In this document: positions 9,725 to 19,147 of the stretch, in pieces | Position numbering within the stretch: the stretch's first letter is position 1 | Layout: each line of letters begins with the position of its first letter | Source: Candidatus Woesearchaeota archaeon | GTDB taxonomy: Archaea > Nanobdellota > Nanobdellia > Woesearchaeales > GW2011-AR4 | Assembly: GCA_016185945.1 (NCBI GenBank) | Contig: JACPMR010000003.1 | Span: 164,062 to 228,061, forward strand | Length of the DNA stretch: 64,000 nt | Direction of reading: 5' to 3' | Translations under genes and position numbers: made by a program | The notes under the pieces: model-generated | The model's database searches: none | Told to the model about the DNA's origin: nothing | What the model saw: only the letters and a program-made list of their open reading frames with translations

Positions 9725-10126
9725 TTATTTTTTAGAATTCTCAATAAGTTTCTTGTCATCAACCGATATAATTTTCTTATTTTGACTCATTTTATTCAAA
9801 TTATCCAAGTCTTGAATTATTTTATCCATTGGTTGGTTAAGCCAATTTGCCAATTTAGACATAACAATATTGTTCATCTTAAATTCTGGGTCTTCTTTTG
9901 ACCTTATAGAGAAATTTACTGTTTGAACTACATCATCACTCCTTTTTGCGCCCAGTCCCAATACTTTTAGATTAAAACCGCCTTCGGTAGAGTCAACTAT
10001 CCCAACAGATAACTCAAAATCTACAGGGCCTTCAATAGCATATTTTTCACCCAATCCTGCTTCAATTTCTTTCATAGATTCCTTAATGAAATCTTCTATT
10101 TGTATAGTTGGTTTAACCATGGTCAT
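9725..10126 (-). CDS. trypsin-co-occurring domain 2 (trypco2)-like protein
   Basis: IEDFIKESMKEIEAG...IEGPVDFELSVGIV...GGFNLKVLGLGAKRSDDVVQTVNFSI resembles trypco2 domain. Confidence 0.55.
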   Translation of the reverse strand: MTMVKPTIQIEDFIKESMKEIEAGLGEKYAIEGPVDFELSVGIVDSTEGGFNLKVLGLGAKRSDDVVQTVNFSIRSKEDPEFKMNNIVMSKLANWLNQPMDKIIQDLDNLNKMSQNKKIISVDDKKLIENSKK

Positions 10127-10241
10127 AATGAATTGAGTAGAATATAAAAAACTTACTAGCCCCGACTCGTATTCTAGTCTGCTGACGCAGTCAAATATCT
10201 ATTACAAATTTATAACCAAAAATACGCCACCAACGGACTTT

Positions 10242-10284
10242 CGGCAGCTCAAAAACTTTGCCTAACAAATGTTTAACGAACTTT
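10242..10284 (-). repeat. right inverted repeat of R-M island
   Basis: Exact reverse complement of 5664-5706. Confidence 0.95.
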
Positions 10285-10294
10285 TTAATGTATT

Positions 10295-11500
10295 TTAGCT
10301 TACCTTCACAATCTTCCTTGTCAAGCTCCTATGAACGTAATTTGAGAACTCCTTTTCTATCTTGAATTTTGAAATTTTCAGGATTTTTTTGTAATCAACA
10401 TAATGAGGAAACACTATGACTGCCTTTTTCTTCAATTTTTTCCTCAAGTTTTTCAGGAACTTTAGATAAAATTTTTCAAGGTTTTTGTAGAAATCCTTTT
10501 TCTGTATTTTTAGGTTAAGCCTTTGCATTTTCCAGTCCTTTTCATATTTCAGCAAGGCGTTTGAGTTCAAACCGTAAGGCAAGTCCGTAACCACACAGTC
10601 AAATCGGTCATTAATGTCAAGCGCATTTTTTCTTTTTATTTTGTAATTTTTAATTTTGAAATGTTTTAAGTTTTTAATACAACCATTAACCATAATTTTG
10701 TTTATATCATCCCCAATAACCTTAATTTTCATCAGTCCAGCTTCAATCAGGAAGCCTCCTGTGCCGCAGAATGGGTCAAGCAAAACTTCGTTTTCTTTTA
10801 TCCCGGTTATATTGACCAGCGCCCTTGCAACTTTCGGATTCAGGCTGCTTGGATGCGGGAATGGCCTTAAATGAGCCTTTCTTGACTCAAAATCCTCATG
10901 CAGCTCTTCAATCAAAAGCCCGCAATAAGCCTTATTATCAACAAAGAACAATTCAATTTTTGTCCTTGGATTTTTCAGATTGGCTTTTGGATTTTTTAAT
11001 GAACGCCAAATATAACCGGCTAAATCTTTTTCTGAATAAATTTTTTTGGAATGCTTATCTTTTTTCAATCCGCCTTCGGCGGATTCTAGTGCTCGGCGTC
11101 GCTTTCCTGCCATATCGCTCCGCCTCGCCAATACATTGATAAACGGGTTACCTCTGTAACCTTTGCTTTCAGAGGTCGTTCTCGTGTTTGAATTTATTTT
11201 GTCTATTGTCTTATTGAAATCATGAATCCTCAAACAAAAATTATCCCTATAAACAGAATTCCAGCCAAAATTTTTTATTGCTTCGGGCAATTCATTAACT
11301 CCACATTCAAATAATAATTTATAAATGTTTTTTGTTAAAGCCAGTCTCTGGCTTGATTCTTTTAGCGATTTCATCCCATTATCTAATTCAAAAACCAATA
11401 ACCTATCGACCAATTTACTTTTTCGGACATCAAATAAACTTAGAGTTTCCTCTTTTCCCAAGCCGATATAATCTCCCGATAACAAAAAAATATACTTCAT
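10295..11500 (-). CDS. THUMP/Trm11-like tRNA (guanine-N2) methyltransferase
   Basis: LDPFCGTGGFLIEAGLM and VVTDLPYGLNS motifs with N-terminal THUMP-like region. Confidence 0.85.
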   Translation of the reverse strand: MKYIFLLSGDYIGLGKEETLSLFDVRKSKLVDRLLVFELDNGMKSLKESSQRLALTKNIYKLLFECGVNELPEAIKNFGWNSVYRDNFCLRIHDFNKTIDKINSNTRTTSESKGYRGNPFINVLARRSDMAGKRRRALESAEGGLKKDKHSKKIYSEKDLAGYIWRSLKNPKANLKNPRTKIELFFVDNKAYCGLLIEELHEDFESRKAHLRPFPHPSSLNPKVARALVNITGIKENEVLLDPFCGTGGFLIEAGLMKIKVIGDDINKIMVNGCIKNLKHFKIKNYKIKRKNALDINDRFDCVVTDLPYGLNSNALLKYEKDWKMQRLNLKIQKKDFYKNLEKFYLKFLKNLRKKLKKKAVIVFPHYVDYKKILKISKFKIEKEFSNYVHRSLTRKIVKVS

Positions 11501-11532
11501 AAAAGTTAAAGAATTATCATCAAATAATAAAA

Positions 11533-12126
11533 CTATCTTCTCTTGTCTTTCTTTTTAATATCCCTCAATTTCTTGTATGACAGGTAAATGACAATTGCAA
11601 GCTCAAGGAATATAACTACTGGCTTGATATATCTCCCAAGGTACTGGTAATACCTGAACGTGCCGAAGAACAATGTGACGAGCCCGCCAAGCATGAACCC
11701 AGCTGCAATCCACTCATTAAGGCTGTGTTTTATTGGGAGCAATAATCCAATAGCGATCCCAAGTACAGCAAGTATAGAGGAAAAGATGAAATAGTTGAAA
11801 TTGTACTTTTGATTTGCATTGTCAAAGTCCCTCTGGCAGAAATTGCAGCCTTTGTATTCAACAGGGCAGCCATAGGCATCGTACCTGTATTCAGGAAAGC
11901 CCTTTTGCTCTGCGCATTTGTCAAGCTCTTCTTGTGCTGGCTCTTTGTATTTTGGACAATCTTTTCTTTCCATAGGTGCAGCGTACGGCTTTTCAGGATA
12001 GAACCTTGATTTGCAATAATCCTCATATTTTGGTGCAAGGTAGAAAGCGCCTATAACTGCATTAACAAAAATAGCATACAATACAGCAATGATAAAGATG
12101 ATTGCAACTCTTCTTAGGTCAACCAT
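11533..12126 (-). CDS. hypothetical membrane protein
   Basis: Several hydrophobic helices and a Cys-containing luminal segment. Confidence 0.6.
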   Translation of the reverse strand: MVDLRRVAIIFIIAVLYAIFVNAVIGAFYLAPKYEDYCKSRFYPEKPYAAPMERKDCPKYKEPAQEELDKCAEQKGFPEYRYDAYGCPVEYKGCNFCQRDFDNANQKYNFNYFIFSSILAVLGIAIGLLLPIKHSLNEWIAAGFMLGGLVTLFFGTFRYYQYLGRYIKPVVIFLELAIVIYLSYKKLRDIKKKDKRR

Positions 12127-12165
12127 TTGGAGTAAAAATTCTTACGTATATTTAAAGCTTGTTTT

Positions 12166-12729
12166 CTAGGCGTAAGATAGCTGCGGGCTGTAAGGTTTTG
12201 AAGCAGCCCTTTCTTCTGCAATCTCCTTTAACTTTCCTTTGCTTAATTGCCTGAATCCAAGCCAGTGCAATACTTGCGAAACAGCGCCGCCAAGCAAAGT
12301 ACCTGTCACAGGATTTCCTGTCAAAGCTGTTGCGCCAATTGCGAGAGGAACATCAATTAAGTAAGCTCCTATATCCACTGCAAGAGAATTCACGTTAAAA
12401 GTCACCCAGTCTTTTACAAACTTGTATTTGCCTGCTAATCCTTTGTATCTGTCAGTGTTTTTCAAATACCAATAAGGGGTGGCTACTATTTCGTGCCCTG
12501 CATAGTTGCCTATAGAGCTTGCTACACCAGCAGTCAAATATTTATTAAATGGAAGCGCAGCAGCAAGCAATGCAGAGCCAGCTAAGCCGCCTAATTCGCC
12601 TAGCCAGTATGCTTTGCTAAAATCACTTCTTGTTTTCTTCATTTCAGGATGTGCTTTCTCTGCCTTAGGAAGCTCTTTTTCTACTATATTCTCCAATGTC
12701 CCCTTTTTTTCTTTTGCTGCATCAGCCAT
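12166..12729 (-). CDS. hypothetical membrane protein
   Basis: Intact ORF with hydrophobic Gly/Ala-rich segments. Confidence 0.6.
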   Translation of the reverse strand: MADAAKEKKGTLENIVEKELPKAEKAHPEMKKTRSDFSKAYWLGELGGLAGSALLAAALPFNKYLTAGVASSIGNYAGHEIVATPYWYLKNTDRYKGLAGKYKFVKDWVTFNVNSLAVDIGAYLIDVPLAIGATALTGNPVTGTLLGGAVSQVLHWLGFRQLSKGKLKEIAEERAASKPYSPQLSYA

Positions 12730-12877
12730 TATGCTCCTCCGGCTTTTTAAGAACCTCTATCGTTAGCTTAACAAGTGTCTGCGGCTTAAGCTCGTCCTCT
12801 AGAACTCTAGGTATCACTATTATGGCTTGACTGCCGTGCTTTGCTATTTTCTTCGTAATGACAAATTCTCTTTCCAT
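12722..12877 (-). CDS. small SpoVT/AbrB-like DNA-binding protein (51 aa)
   Basis: MEREFVITKKIAKHGSQAIIVIPRVLEDELKPQTLVKLTIEVLKKPEEHNG; GGGGGTGAT ribosome-binding site; below the ORF-track length cutoff. Confidence 0.6.
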   Translation of the reverse strand: MEREFVITKKIAKHGSQAIIVIPRVLEDELKPQTLVKLTIEVLKKPEEHNG

Positions 12878-12915
12878 ACAATCACCCCCAACGTTTTATG
12901 TATGTGATATGTATC

Positions 12916-12942
12916 TACTATGTAGTAATAAAAGTACTAGTA
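12916..12942. promoter_or_regulatory. TACTA-palindrome operator-like sites
   Basis: TACTATGTAGTA (12916-12927) and TACTAGTA (12935-12942) between divergent regulators. Confidence 0.4.
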
Positions 12943-13053
12943 TATAAATCTTTCGTTTATTACTACTAATAAGAGATTAAAAATCAATCTTTTGTTATTT
13001 ATTTTCCATATTGAAACAAAAAGTATATAAATGAGTAAAACATTTTGCTTGTT

Positions 13054-13374
13054 ATGAAGAAAGGCAGACCGATAAAATCAGAAATAAGGCAGAATATTGT
13101 AGAGATACTGCACTTTGTGAAAAAGGCGTATGGTTATGAAATCTACAAGGTTTACACGGCAATATTCCCAAAAGTAACTCTTAGGAGCATTTATTACCAT
13201 CTGAAGAAAGGCACTGACTTGGGGGAGTTTCAAGTCAATAAAGTTGAGAGGGAGAAAGGAGATTATTCCTGGGGCACAGAGGCAGAGAAGATTTATTATA
13301 TGCTCGGGCCAAATGCAAAGCCGACTGGAAATGACAGGGTTAGGGAGTATGTTGAGAGCAAGCAGAAATCCTAA
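13054..13374 (+). CDS. winged-helix DNA-binding protein
   Basis: GYEIYKVYTAIFPKVTLRSIYYHLKKG wHTH pattern. Confidence 0.65.
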   Translation: MKKGRPIKSEIRQNIVEILHFVKKAYGYEIYKVYTAIFPKVTLRSIYYHLKKGTDLGEFQVNKVEREKGDYSWGTEAEKIYYMLGPNAKPTGNDRVREYVESKQKS

Positions 13375-13442
13375 AATTATGTTTCTATTTTTAAGTAGTT
13401 AATCTAGAAATATTTATAAAGTCTGGTATATTCTTAACCAAC

Positions 13443-13868
13443 ATGTTAGATAATATAATGTACGAAATTATAGTTGGAAACGATTTGACTCCTGAAGAAC
13501 TAGCAATAACAGGATTGCCTGACGAGACTTTAGATTATGCTTTAATAAAATTTGTCGTCCAAACAAGAGGATACGAATTAATAATCCATAATTCTCCAAC
13601 ATCATATGCTCAAGTAATCCCAGTAGGTTATGCGGGTGTAGTAAATTCTATAGCTAATACAGTGGGTGAAAAACCACTCACGATAGAATTTCCACGGATA
13701 AATTTAAAATCAAGATTAACTCAAGGCAGTATTGCAGATTTAGTTCAAAAGCTTGAAGAAATTTCCCCTTGGGTAAAAATAAGTGAAGTGCATTTTTTAA
13801 ATGTGCCAAAATCTGCTTATTATAAATCTCCATTAAGGGATAAATTAAGGGGTAGTTTATGTCCTTGA
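13443..13868 (+). CDS. hypothetical protein
   Basis: Intact 141-aa ORF with upstream TATA-like AT tract; no recognised family. Confidence 0.5.
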   Translation: MLDNIMYEIIVGNDLTPEELAITGLPDETLDYALIKFVVQTRGYELIIHNSPTSYAQVIPVGYAGVVNSIANTVGEKPLTIEFPRINLKSRLTQGSIADLVQKLEEISPWVKISEVHFLNVPKSAYYKSPLRDKLRGSLCP

Positions 13869-13949
13869 CTAGTTCATACAATTAGGTATAATAGGATTTT
13901 TAAGGCCTTAAATTTTTATTGCTTGATATAATTTTTCTACAAAATCAAA

Positions 13950-15137
13950 TCATCTCACAAACCCAATCGCTATATTGAAGAATATAATAGCCAAAAAGAA
14001 TAATCCAACATAAACAAAAATCTTGTTTGCCTTTTTTTCATCAAAAATTCTGTAAAGGACAAGCTGCAGCATTCTGCCCCCGTCAAGAGGCCCAATTGGC
14101 ACAAGGTTGAACAAGCCGATGCCAAAGTTTAAAACATACAAGATAACAAGCAATCCAAGAACCCATATCAAGACATTTGGCAGAAATTTGCCATATTTTT
14201 CTGTTACGTTCTCATTTATTTTTGTGCTCTGCTCGAGAAAAGCTCCAATATAAGCAATGCTTTCGTTTTCAGGATTTTTCGCCAGCTTTATTTTGTATTC
14301 CGATTTGTCGGTTTTTATTGTTACAATATCATTTGGCTTTTTGCTTCTAAGAACTGCTGATAGATTGTTGACATAGGGAGTTGGAGTGCCATCAACTTCG
14401 CGTATCACTTCGTTAATTTTTACTCCATAAGTTTCGGCGGGAAAAGGGCCGTTTTCCTTTACATAATCAGTAATCCTGACGCCATTCGGCTCAATCATCG
14501 CTCTTGCAATCGGAGCAAGCAGAAAAGAAGCTATGCCCAAAAACAAAAATGCTGCTGCAATATTGGCAAAAGGGCCAGCAGCAAAAACGCTTAACTGCTC
14601 CTTATGCGGCCTTTTCTTAAGCTCTTTTTCATCCGGCTCGACAAAGGCAGCCGGTATTATTGGGATGACAAGGGCAAGAAACGCAAATCCCGAGGATTTT
14701 ACTTTCAATCTGTGTGTTCTTGCTATGACGCCATGGGCAAACTCATGCACAACTGCAATGACAAATATTGATATTATCCAATAAAAGAACGGAACAAAGA
14801 AAATGCCCTTTGCCTTGAATGGCAGGACCAAGCCAACCCCTGGAGCTGCTTCTGGCTTTGTAAATAAAATAAAAATATTCTTGACTAAGCTGTAGCTGAT
14901 TAAAGCCATGCCGAGAAAGCCAACCAGAATTCCCGCATAGCCGATAAATAGAAGCAACTTTTTGTATTTCTTCGCCCACGAATCCATCAGCTTTAATCCA
15001 GCCTTGGTTTTATACATTGAGAAATAAAGAAAATATGGGACAAGCTGCTTTGTCTCGAGATTTTTTCTCTTCAAGAAAACAAAAATCGTCAAAGCAACAA
15101 GAAATACAACAGCAGCGATTGTTTGAAAGTCAGGCAT
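13950..15137 (-). CDS. site-2 protease family (M50) membrane metalloprotease with PDZ domain
   Basis: VVHEFAHGVIAR zinc motif, FNLVPIGPLDGGRML, PDZ-like GVKINEVIREVDGTP. Confidence 0.92.
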   Translation of the reverse strand: MPDFQTIAAVVFLVALTIFVFLKRKNLETKQLVPYFLYFSMYKTKAGLKLMDSWAKKYKKLLLFIGYAGILVGFLGMALISYSLVKNIFILFTKPEAAPGVGLVLPFKAKGIFFVPFFYWIISIFVIAVVHEFAHGVIARTHRLKVKSSGFAFLALVIPIIPAAFVEPDEKELKKRPHKEQLSVFAAGPFANIAAAFLFLGIASFLLAPIARAMIEPNGVRITDYVKENGPFPAETYGVKINEVIREVDGTPTPYVNNLSAVLRSKKPNDIVTIKTDKSEYKIKLAKNPENESIAYIGAFLEQSTKINENVTEKYGKFLPNVLIWVLGLLVILYVLNFGIGLFNLVPIGPLDGGRMLQLVLYRIFDEKKANKIFVYVGLFFLAIIFFNIAIGFVR

Positions 15138-15143
15138 TTTGCT

Positions 15144-15305
15144 TTACTTCTTCCTTACTGCCTTAAATACCTTGCTGCCGCAGCGCCTGCAAGCTACTTT
15201 GCCCTGTGTTATCTTCATGTTCGGGGTTTTTATCTTTGTCTTGCATTTCCTGCAAACAAAAACATTCCTGAACTTCCTTATTTCTGCTTCTGGAAATTTT
15301 ACCAT
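15144..15305 (-). CDS. rpl40e: ribosomal protein L40e
   Basis: MVKFPEAEIRKFRNVFVCRKCKTKIKTPNMKITQGKVACRRCGSKVFKAVRKK, 2x CxxC; below ORF-track cutoff. Confidence 0.85.
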   Translation of the reverse strand: MVKFPEAEIRKFRNVFVCRKCKTKIKTPNMKITQGKVACRRCGSKVFKAVRKK

Positions 15306-15707
15306 TTAATCACTTCCCTTGACTTGCTTAATAACTTTTTCATCCATAATAGTCCAGTAAAGCACAGAAGAGCCCTCAATAACCTGTCCTTTAAATTCTT
15401 CTGGAATTTTCAAATCAAATGTTTCATATGTTTCAGATTCCATTACATTTGCAGTGTCGCCATGCACAGACAAAACTTGTGCGTTTCTTTTCTCGATTAT
15501 TGGCACTTCAACATTGTCATGCCCCGGCATCACAACAATCCTTTTCTTCTCGTCAACCAAGCCAACTGCCGAAACCCTGACTTTTGAATGCCCATGCTTC
15601 CCAGGCTTTGAAATCTCGACATCAACAACCCTGCAGGCAGCTCCATCCAGAATAATAAAACTGCCCTTCTGGACATTATTGGCTGCAACCATCTTCGTAT
15701 CTGCCAT
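15306..15707 (-). CDS. eif5a: translation initiation factor aIF5A
   Basis: KPGKHGHSKVR hypusination loop. Confidence 0.95.
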   Translation of the reverse strand: MADTKMVAANNVQKGSFIILDGAACRVVDVEISKPGKHGHSKVRVSAVGLVDEKKRIVVMPGHDNVEVPIIEKRNAQVLSVHGDTANVMESETYETFDLKIPEEFKGQVIEGSSVLYWTIMDEKVIKQVKGSD

Positions 15708-15828
15708 TAAAAATCACCTTAATTTTTAGATTAAGACAATGCTGGGTTAAGCAAGTAATTTATAAAGATTGTGTATTAATAAAATTCCAGCAGAAAGTAT
15801 TTTAAAGCTTCTTGACTACATTGGAAGT

Positions 15829-16200
15829 ATGCCCGACATAAAGAAAACTTTGGTTAAACTGGAAAAGCAATTCTGGAATGCTGACAAAGACAGGGATTCC
15901 AATTTTTATAAAAAAAATACTACTGGGAAAAGCGTTGCTGTTGGCCAGCTAGGAGTAGCAAATAAAAAAATGATATTGAAGATGATGTCTTCAAATCCAC
16001 AAAAACTGTTAAGCTACACAATTCAAAACCCGCGCGCAATCTCCCTTACAAATGATGTTGCCCTTTTAATCTACAAGGCTGCCGGCACAACAGTTAATAA
16101 AGGCAAAAAATCAAGATTTTCGGCTTTAGCAACCTCAGCTTATGTCCGAACCAAGGGTAAATGGCTGGCAGCATTCCACCAACAAATACAGCTTAAATAG
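15829..16200 (+). CDS. NTF2-like/DUF4440-type protein
   Basis: C-terminal YVRTKGKWLAAFHQQ pattern typical of NTF2-like folds. Confidence 0.55.
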   Translation: MPDIKKTLVKLEKQFWNADKDRDSNFYKKNTTGKSVAVGQLGVANKKMILKMMSSNPQKLLSYTIQNPRAISLTNDVALLIYKAAGTTVNKGKKSRFSALATSAYVRTKGKWLAAFHQQIQLK

Positions 16201-16204
16201 AAAT

Positions 16205-16417
16205 CTATTCCTTGACAGCCAGTTTAATATCTTCCGCCTTTATAGTTTTTCTTCCTGCATGGACTGCAAGCTTTATAGACTTGACTGCAATGTCGTGCGC
16301 CTTTTCCTCAAGCGCGTTCTTCAAAGCAACCTTTGCCTTGTCAGAAACCCTCTCTGCGCCGCCCTGCTTGAGCAGCTTCTCCATCGCTGCAAGCGGCAGA
16401 AGCTTTTCACTCATCAA
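16205..16417 (-). CDS. archaeal histone
   Basis: LPLAAMEKLLKQGGAERVSDKAKVALKNALEEKAHDIAVKSIKLAVHAGRKTIKAEDIKLAV. Confidence 0.95.
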   Translation of the reverse strand: MMSEKLLPLAAMEKLLKQGGAERVSDKAKVALKNALEEKAHDIAVKSIKLAVHAGRKTIKAEDIKLAVKE

Positions 16418-16465
16418 ACCACCCTTTTAGAAAAGTTAAGATAGTAGGTATTTAAAGGTTGCTAA

Positions 16466-17143
16466 TCAAAACCTCAAAATAGCCCTTAATTCGAACCTGT
16501 ACTTTCTCGCCAACCTTGAAATTTCCTTTTCCATTAAATCCTTATTTTGAAACTTGGATTCCATTTTCCTGAACTCACTGCTATGGTGCAGGTTTCTTCC
16601 ATTCTTGTTTTGGAACTTGAATTTCTTGTGAAGCATTTCGTGGTACATTACATAATCAAGCAATTCTTTTCTTTCGTTTTTGAAAATCAAGCTTATCGTT
16701 ATTGTATCAGAGCCATACTCATAGCTGCCGAGCTTGCTTGTTGAGGAGTTGCCCCACTGCAAGTTTGGCTTGTCAAGCATGCCGCTGAAAAACATATCAT
16801 TGATTCTGTCGAAGGACTCTTCAAGTATTGCATCAGTTTTTGTCTTTGGCACAGCAAGATGAACATTTTTCATAAACAAATTGTAAAGCTCCATATTCAT
16901 TGTTTTTTTTCTGTCTTTCAGAATTTTAACCATCAATTCCTGAATCAAGCCAATCTGGATTTCTTTGCTTATCTTTTTCCAGTCCCTGCTTAGATTAAAC
17001 ATCAAGCTGTTACCATATAATTTTACATTTGCATTATACGGCTTGAATTTTCTCGAATACTTTAATGAGAAATTGTAATTTATCTCTTTTTCTGGGTATA
17101 ACTGCTGGAATGCTTCTATTACAAGCTGAGACATTTTAACCAT
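16466..17143 (-). CDS. SprT/M48-like zinc metalloprotease
   Basis: YHEMLHKKFKF...LHHSSEFRKMESKF (HExxH plus downstream His). Confidence 0.65.
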   Translation of the reverse strand: MVKMSQLVIEAFQQLYPEKEINYNFSLKYSRKFKPYNANVKLYGNSLMFNLSRDWKKISKEIQIGLIQELMVKILKDRKKTMNMELYNLFMKNVHLAVPKTKTDAILEESFDRINDMFFSGMLDKPNLQWGNSSTSKLGSYEYGSDTITISLIFKNERKELLDYVMYHEMLHKKFKFQNKNGRNLHHSSEFRKMESKFQNKDLMEKEISRLARKYRFELRAILRF

Positions 17144-18236
17144 GATACTCGTATCTTAGAATGGCAGCAGCCCTGCCCAAATCCCTTAACTGGACACCTT
17201 CCCTTGTTTCAGTTGAAATTATTTTGACATTTGTTCCAACCGGCTTTGCAGCTGCCTCGAACTCCTCGATTTTTTCATCAGGCAAGTCCTCTGAAAGCAG
17301 CAAAGTGTCTACAATGCCCATCTTCAGCTTGCTCATGACATCTGCTTCGCCATAAGCAGTCATGCTTTGCTTTGTTGCAAGCGTCTCAAGAAATTTGTTG
17401 ACAATCTTCTTTTCTTCAGTTACATCTTCCTGCGCAAGAACGTCCTGGCTTTTCTCAAGCAGCTCTTCCAAGCCAAATTCGCCAGTGTAGCTCAGGTCCT
17501 TTATAGCAATGATTTTTTTCTTCACTTCATTTGTTATGAAATTCCCCTCAACCAAGTCGTATTTTGTAGGGCCCGGGCCGCCAACAATTATGCCTTTCAA
17601 GCCCTCTAAGTTAAGGAATGCGTCTTTCATATAATCTGCAACCTTCTTATAGTGGTCTTTTGCAGCGCCTTCTATCAGGCGACTGAAGCGAGCAGCTGAT
17701 TGCCCTCCGGCCTTGAATTTGCCAGGCACTTCTGAATGGGTTTTTACTATTGGGATTATTGTCTTGCCTTTCAATAATGCAATATTAGCGTCTCTCCTGT
17801 CCATAACCACCAGCCCATAAACCTCTTTTGCCTCAAGCATGTCCCTTAAAATGTCAAGAACAAACTCCTTGTCGCATCTGTAAATTCGTGTCTTTAACGG
17901 CACAGGCGGCTCAATGCTCCAAACTTTGAAGTCCTGCTGTCCTTCTCTTTGAGCAACATTGCCGGAGAAAACAGCTAATCCATTTGCAGGGGTTTTCTTG
18001 AACAGCTTTAGATGCTGAATCATTCTTTCAAGAGCATCTGTCACATTCTTTCTGGTGGCAGACGATTTTATGTTTGCTGCTGTGCCCTGCTCCTGTGCAA
18101 GATGATTTATTATCTTATTCAAGTCATAATCCTGGGGGATGTAAACACTAACCAATTCTGTGTGCCTGCCCCTATATTGTTCCAGTTCCTTGATGAATTT
18201 CTTTAAATGAAATTTCTGCGCTTCTGTCAGTGACAT
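17136..18236 (-). CDS. prf1: peptide chain release factor aRF1
   Basis: KFKAGGQSAARFSR GGQ motif; N-terminal TELVSVYIPQDYDLNKI and NVTDALERMI. Confidence 0.95.
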   Translation of the reverse strand: MSLTEAQKFHLKKFIKELEQYRGRHTELVSVYIPQDYDLNKIINHLAQEQGTAANIKSSATRKNVTDALERMIQHLKLFKKTPANGLAVFSGNVAQREGQQDFKVWSIEPPVPLKTRIYRCDKEFVLDILRDMLEAKEVYGLVVMDRRDANIALLKGKTIIPIVKTHSEVPGKFKAGGQSAARFSRLIEGAAKDHYKKVADYMKDAFLNLEGLKGIIVGGPGPTKYDLVEGNFITNEVKKKIIAIKDLSYTGEFGLEELLEKSQDVLAQEDVTEEKKIVNKFLETLATKQSMTAYGEADVMSKLKMGIVDTLLLSEDLPDEKIEEFEAAAKPVGTNVKIISTETREGVQLRDLGRAAAILRYEYHG

Positions 18237-18277
18237 ATTATTGTTAGGAATAATATTTCTTTATAAAGATTTACAGA

Positions 18278-18871
18278 TTATCGGGGCTTTGGCTTTATCG
18301 ATGTAAATATCCAATGCCCAAGCCGAAGCGCCCATTCCAGAACTATTATAAAAAGCAGGTATTTGACAACACTTGGAATTTGCTGCAGCAGCGCTGTAAA
18401 CGAAGAAATAAGCGCTTCGAGCGTGACTACTTTCGGGTCTATTAAAAATATCACTATCAAAGTCCATGGTAGGACTTTTGCCATATCCTCTGCAAGTTTC
18501 TCGCTTACATATGCGCCCATTCTAGTAGCTGCAACAACTATAATCCCAAGGAATAAAATGTTCTCTATGGGCCTTGATTTGGACAATACAAACAATAAAA
18601 ATGAGAATATCAAGAACCAAATAAACGAATAAACCGGAAAAATAAACAAATATTTCGAAAAATATATTATTCCATCCAAAACATTCATGAATTTTGACTT
18701 AAAATTAAGCTTTGGTATCTCAAATAAATCCCTTCTGGCTAATTGCTTGTAGTAGATATGCCATGAGAGCCAGCCGACAAGAAATAAAACAATTGTAGAG
18801 GTAAGCAGGTTTAAATATTGCTTGTCCAAAACAAAGCCTTTTGCCAACGCCCAGTAATCATTGAGTGGCAT
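18278..18871 (-). CDS. hypothetical membrane protein
   Basis: Multiple hydrophobic helices. Confidence 0.6.
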   Translation of the reverse strand: MPLNDYWALAKGFVLDKQYLNLLTSTIVLFLVGWLSWHIYYKQLARRDLFEIPKLNFKSKFMNVLDGIIYFSKYLFIFPVYSFIWFLIFSFLLFVLSKSRPIENILFLGIIVVAATRMGAYVSEKLAEDMAKVLPWTLIVIFLIDPKVVTLEALISSFTALLQQIPSVVKYLLFIIVLEWALRLGHWIFTSIKPKPR

Positions 18872-19147
18872 AAAAATTCATTTCATTAAATAATATTTAA
18901 AAGTTGTTATTTTTTCCGTTAGTCCATAATGTGCTTTTTTATCTCCCTGAAGCCAACTTTTCTTAATCTTTGCACAACATTTTCCAAATTAATCTTTCTG
19001 TATTTGCTTCCAAAAGCTCTTGTGCTTGAAGGTAAGAAATTATCAGATCTGTCATTCATAGCATACACTTTATATAACTTATCTATAAAATATACTAAAA
19101 TCTCCCCCAGCGATAGATTTAAAAACAAGGTATTAATCCTCATAAGA

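Noticed and set aside
5664-10284. Integron attC-like cores (GTTAGGC / GCCTAAC) within the island inverted repeats
   Set aside because: Each arm has only one core heptamer; the paired RYYYAAC...GTTRRRY imperfect palindrome of 60-140 bp is absent, and no integrase is seen.
15123-15587. 154-aa plus-strand ORF
   Set aside because: Antisense to L40e and aIF5A genes.
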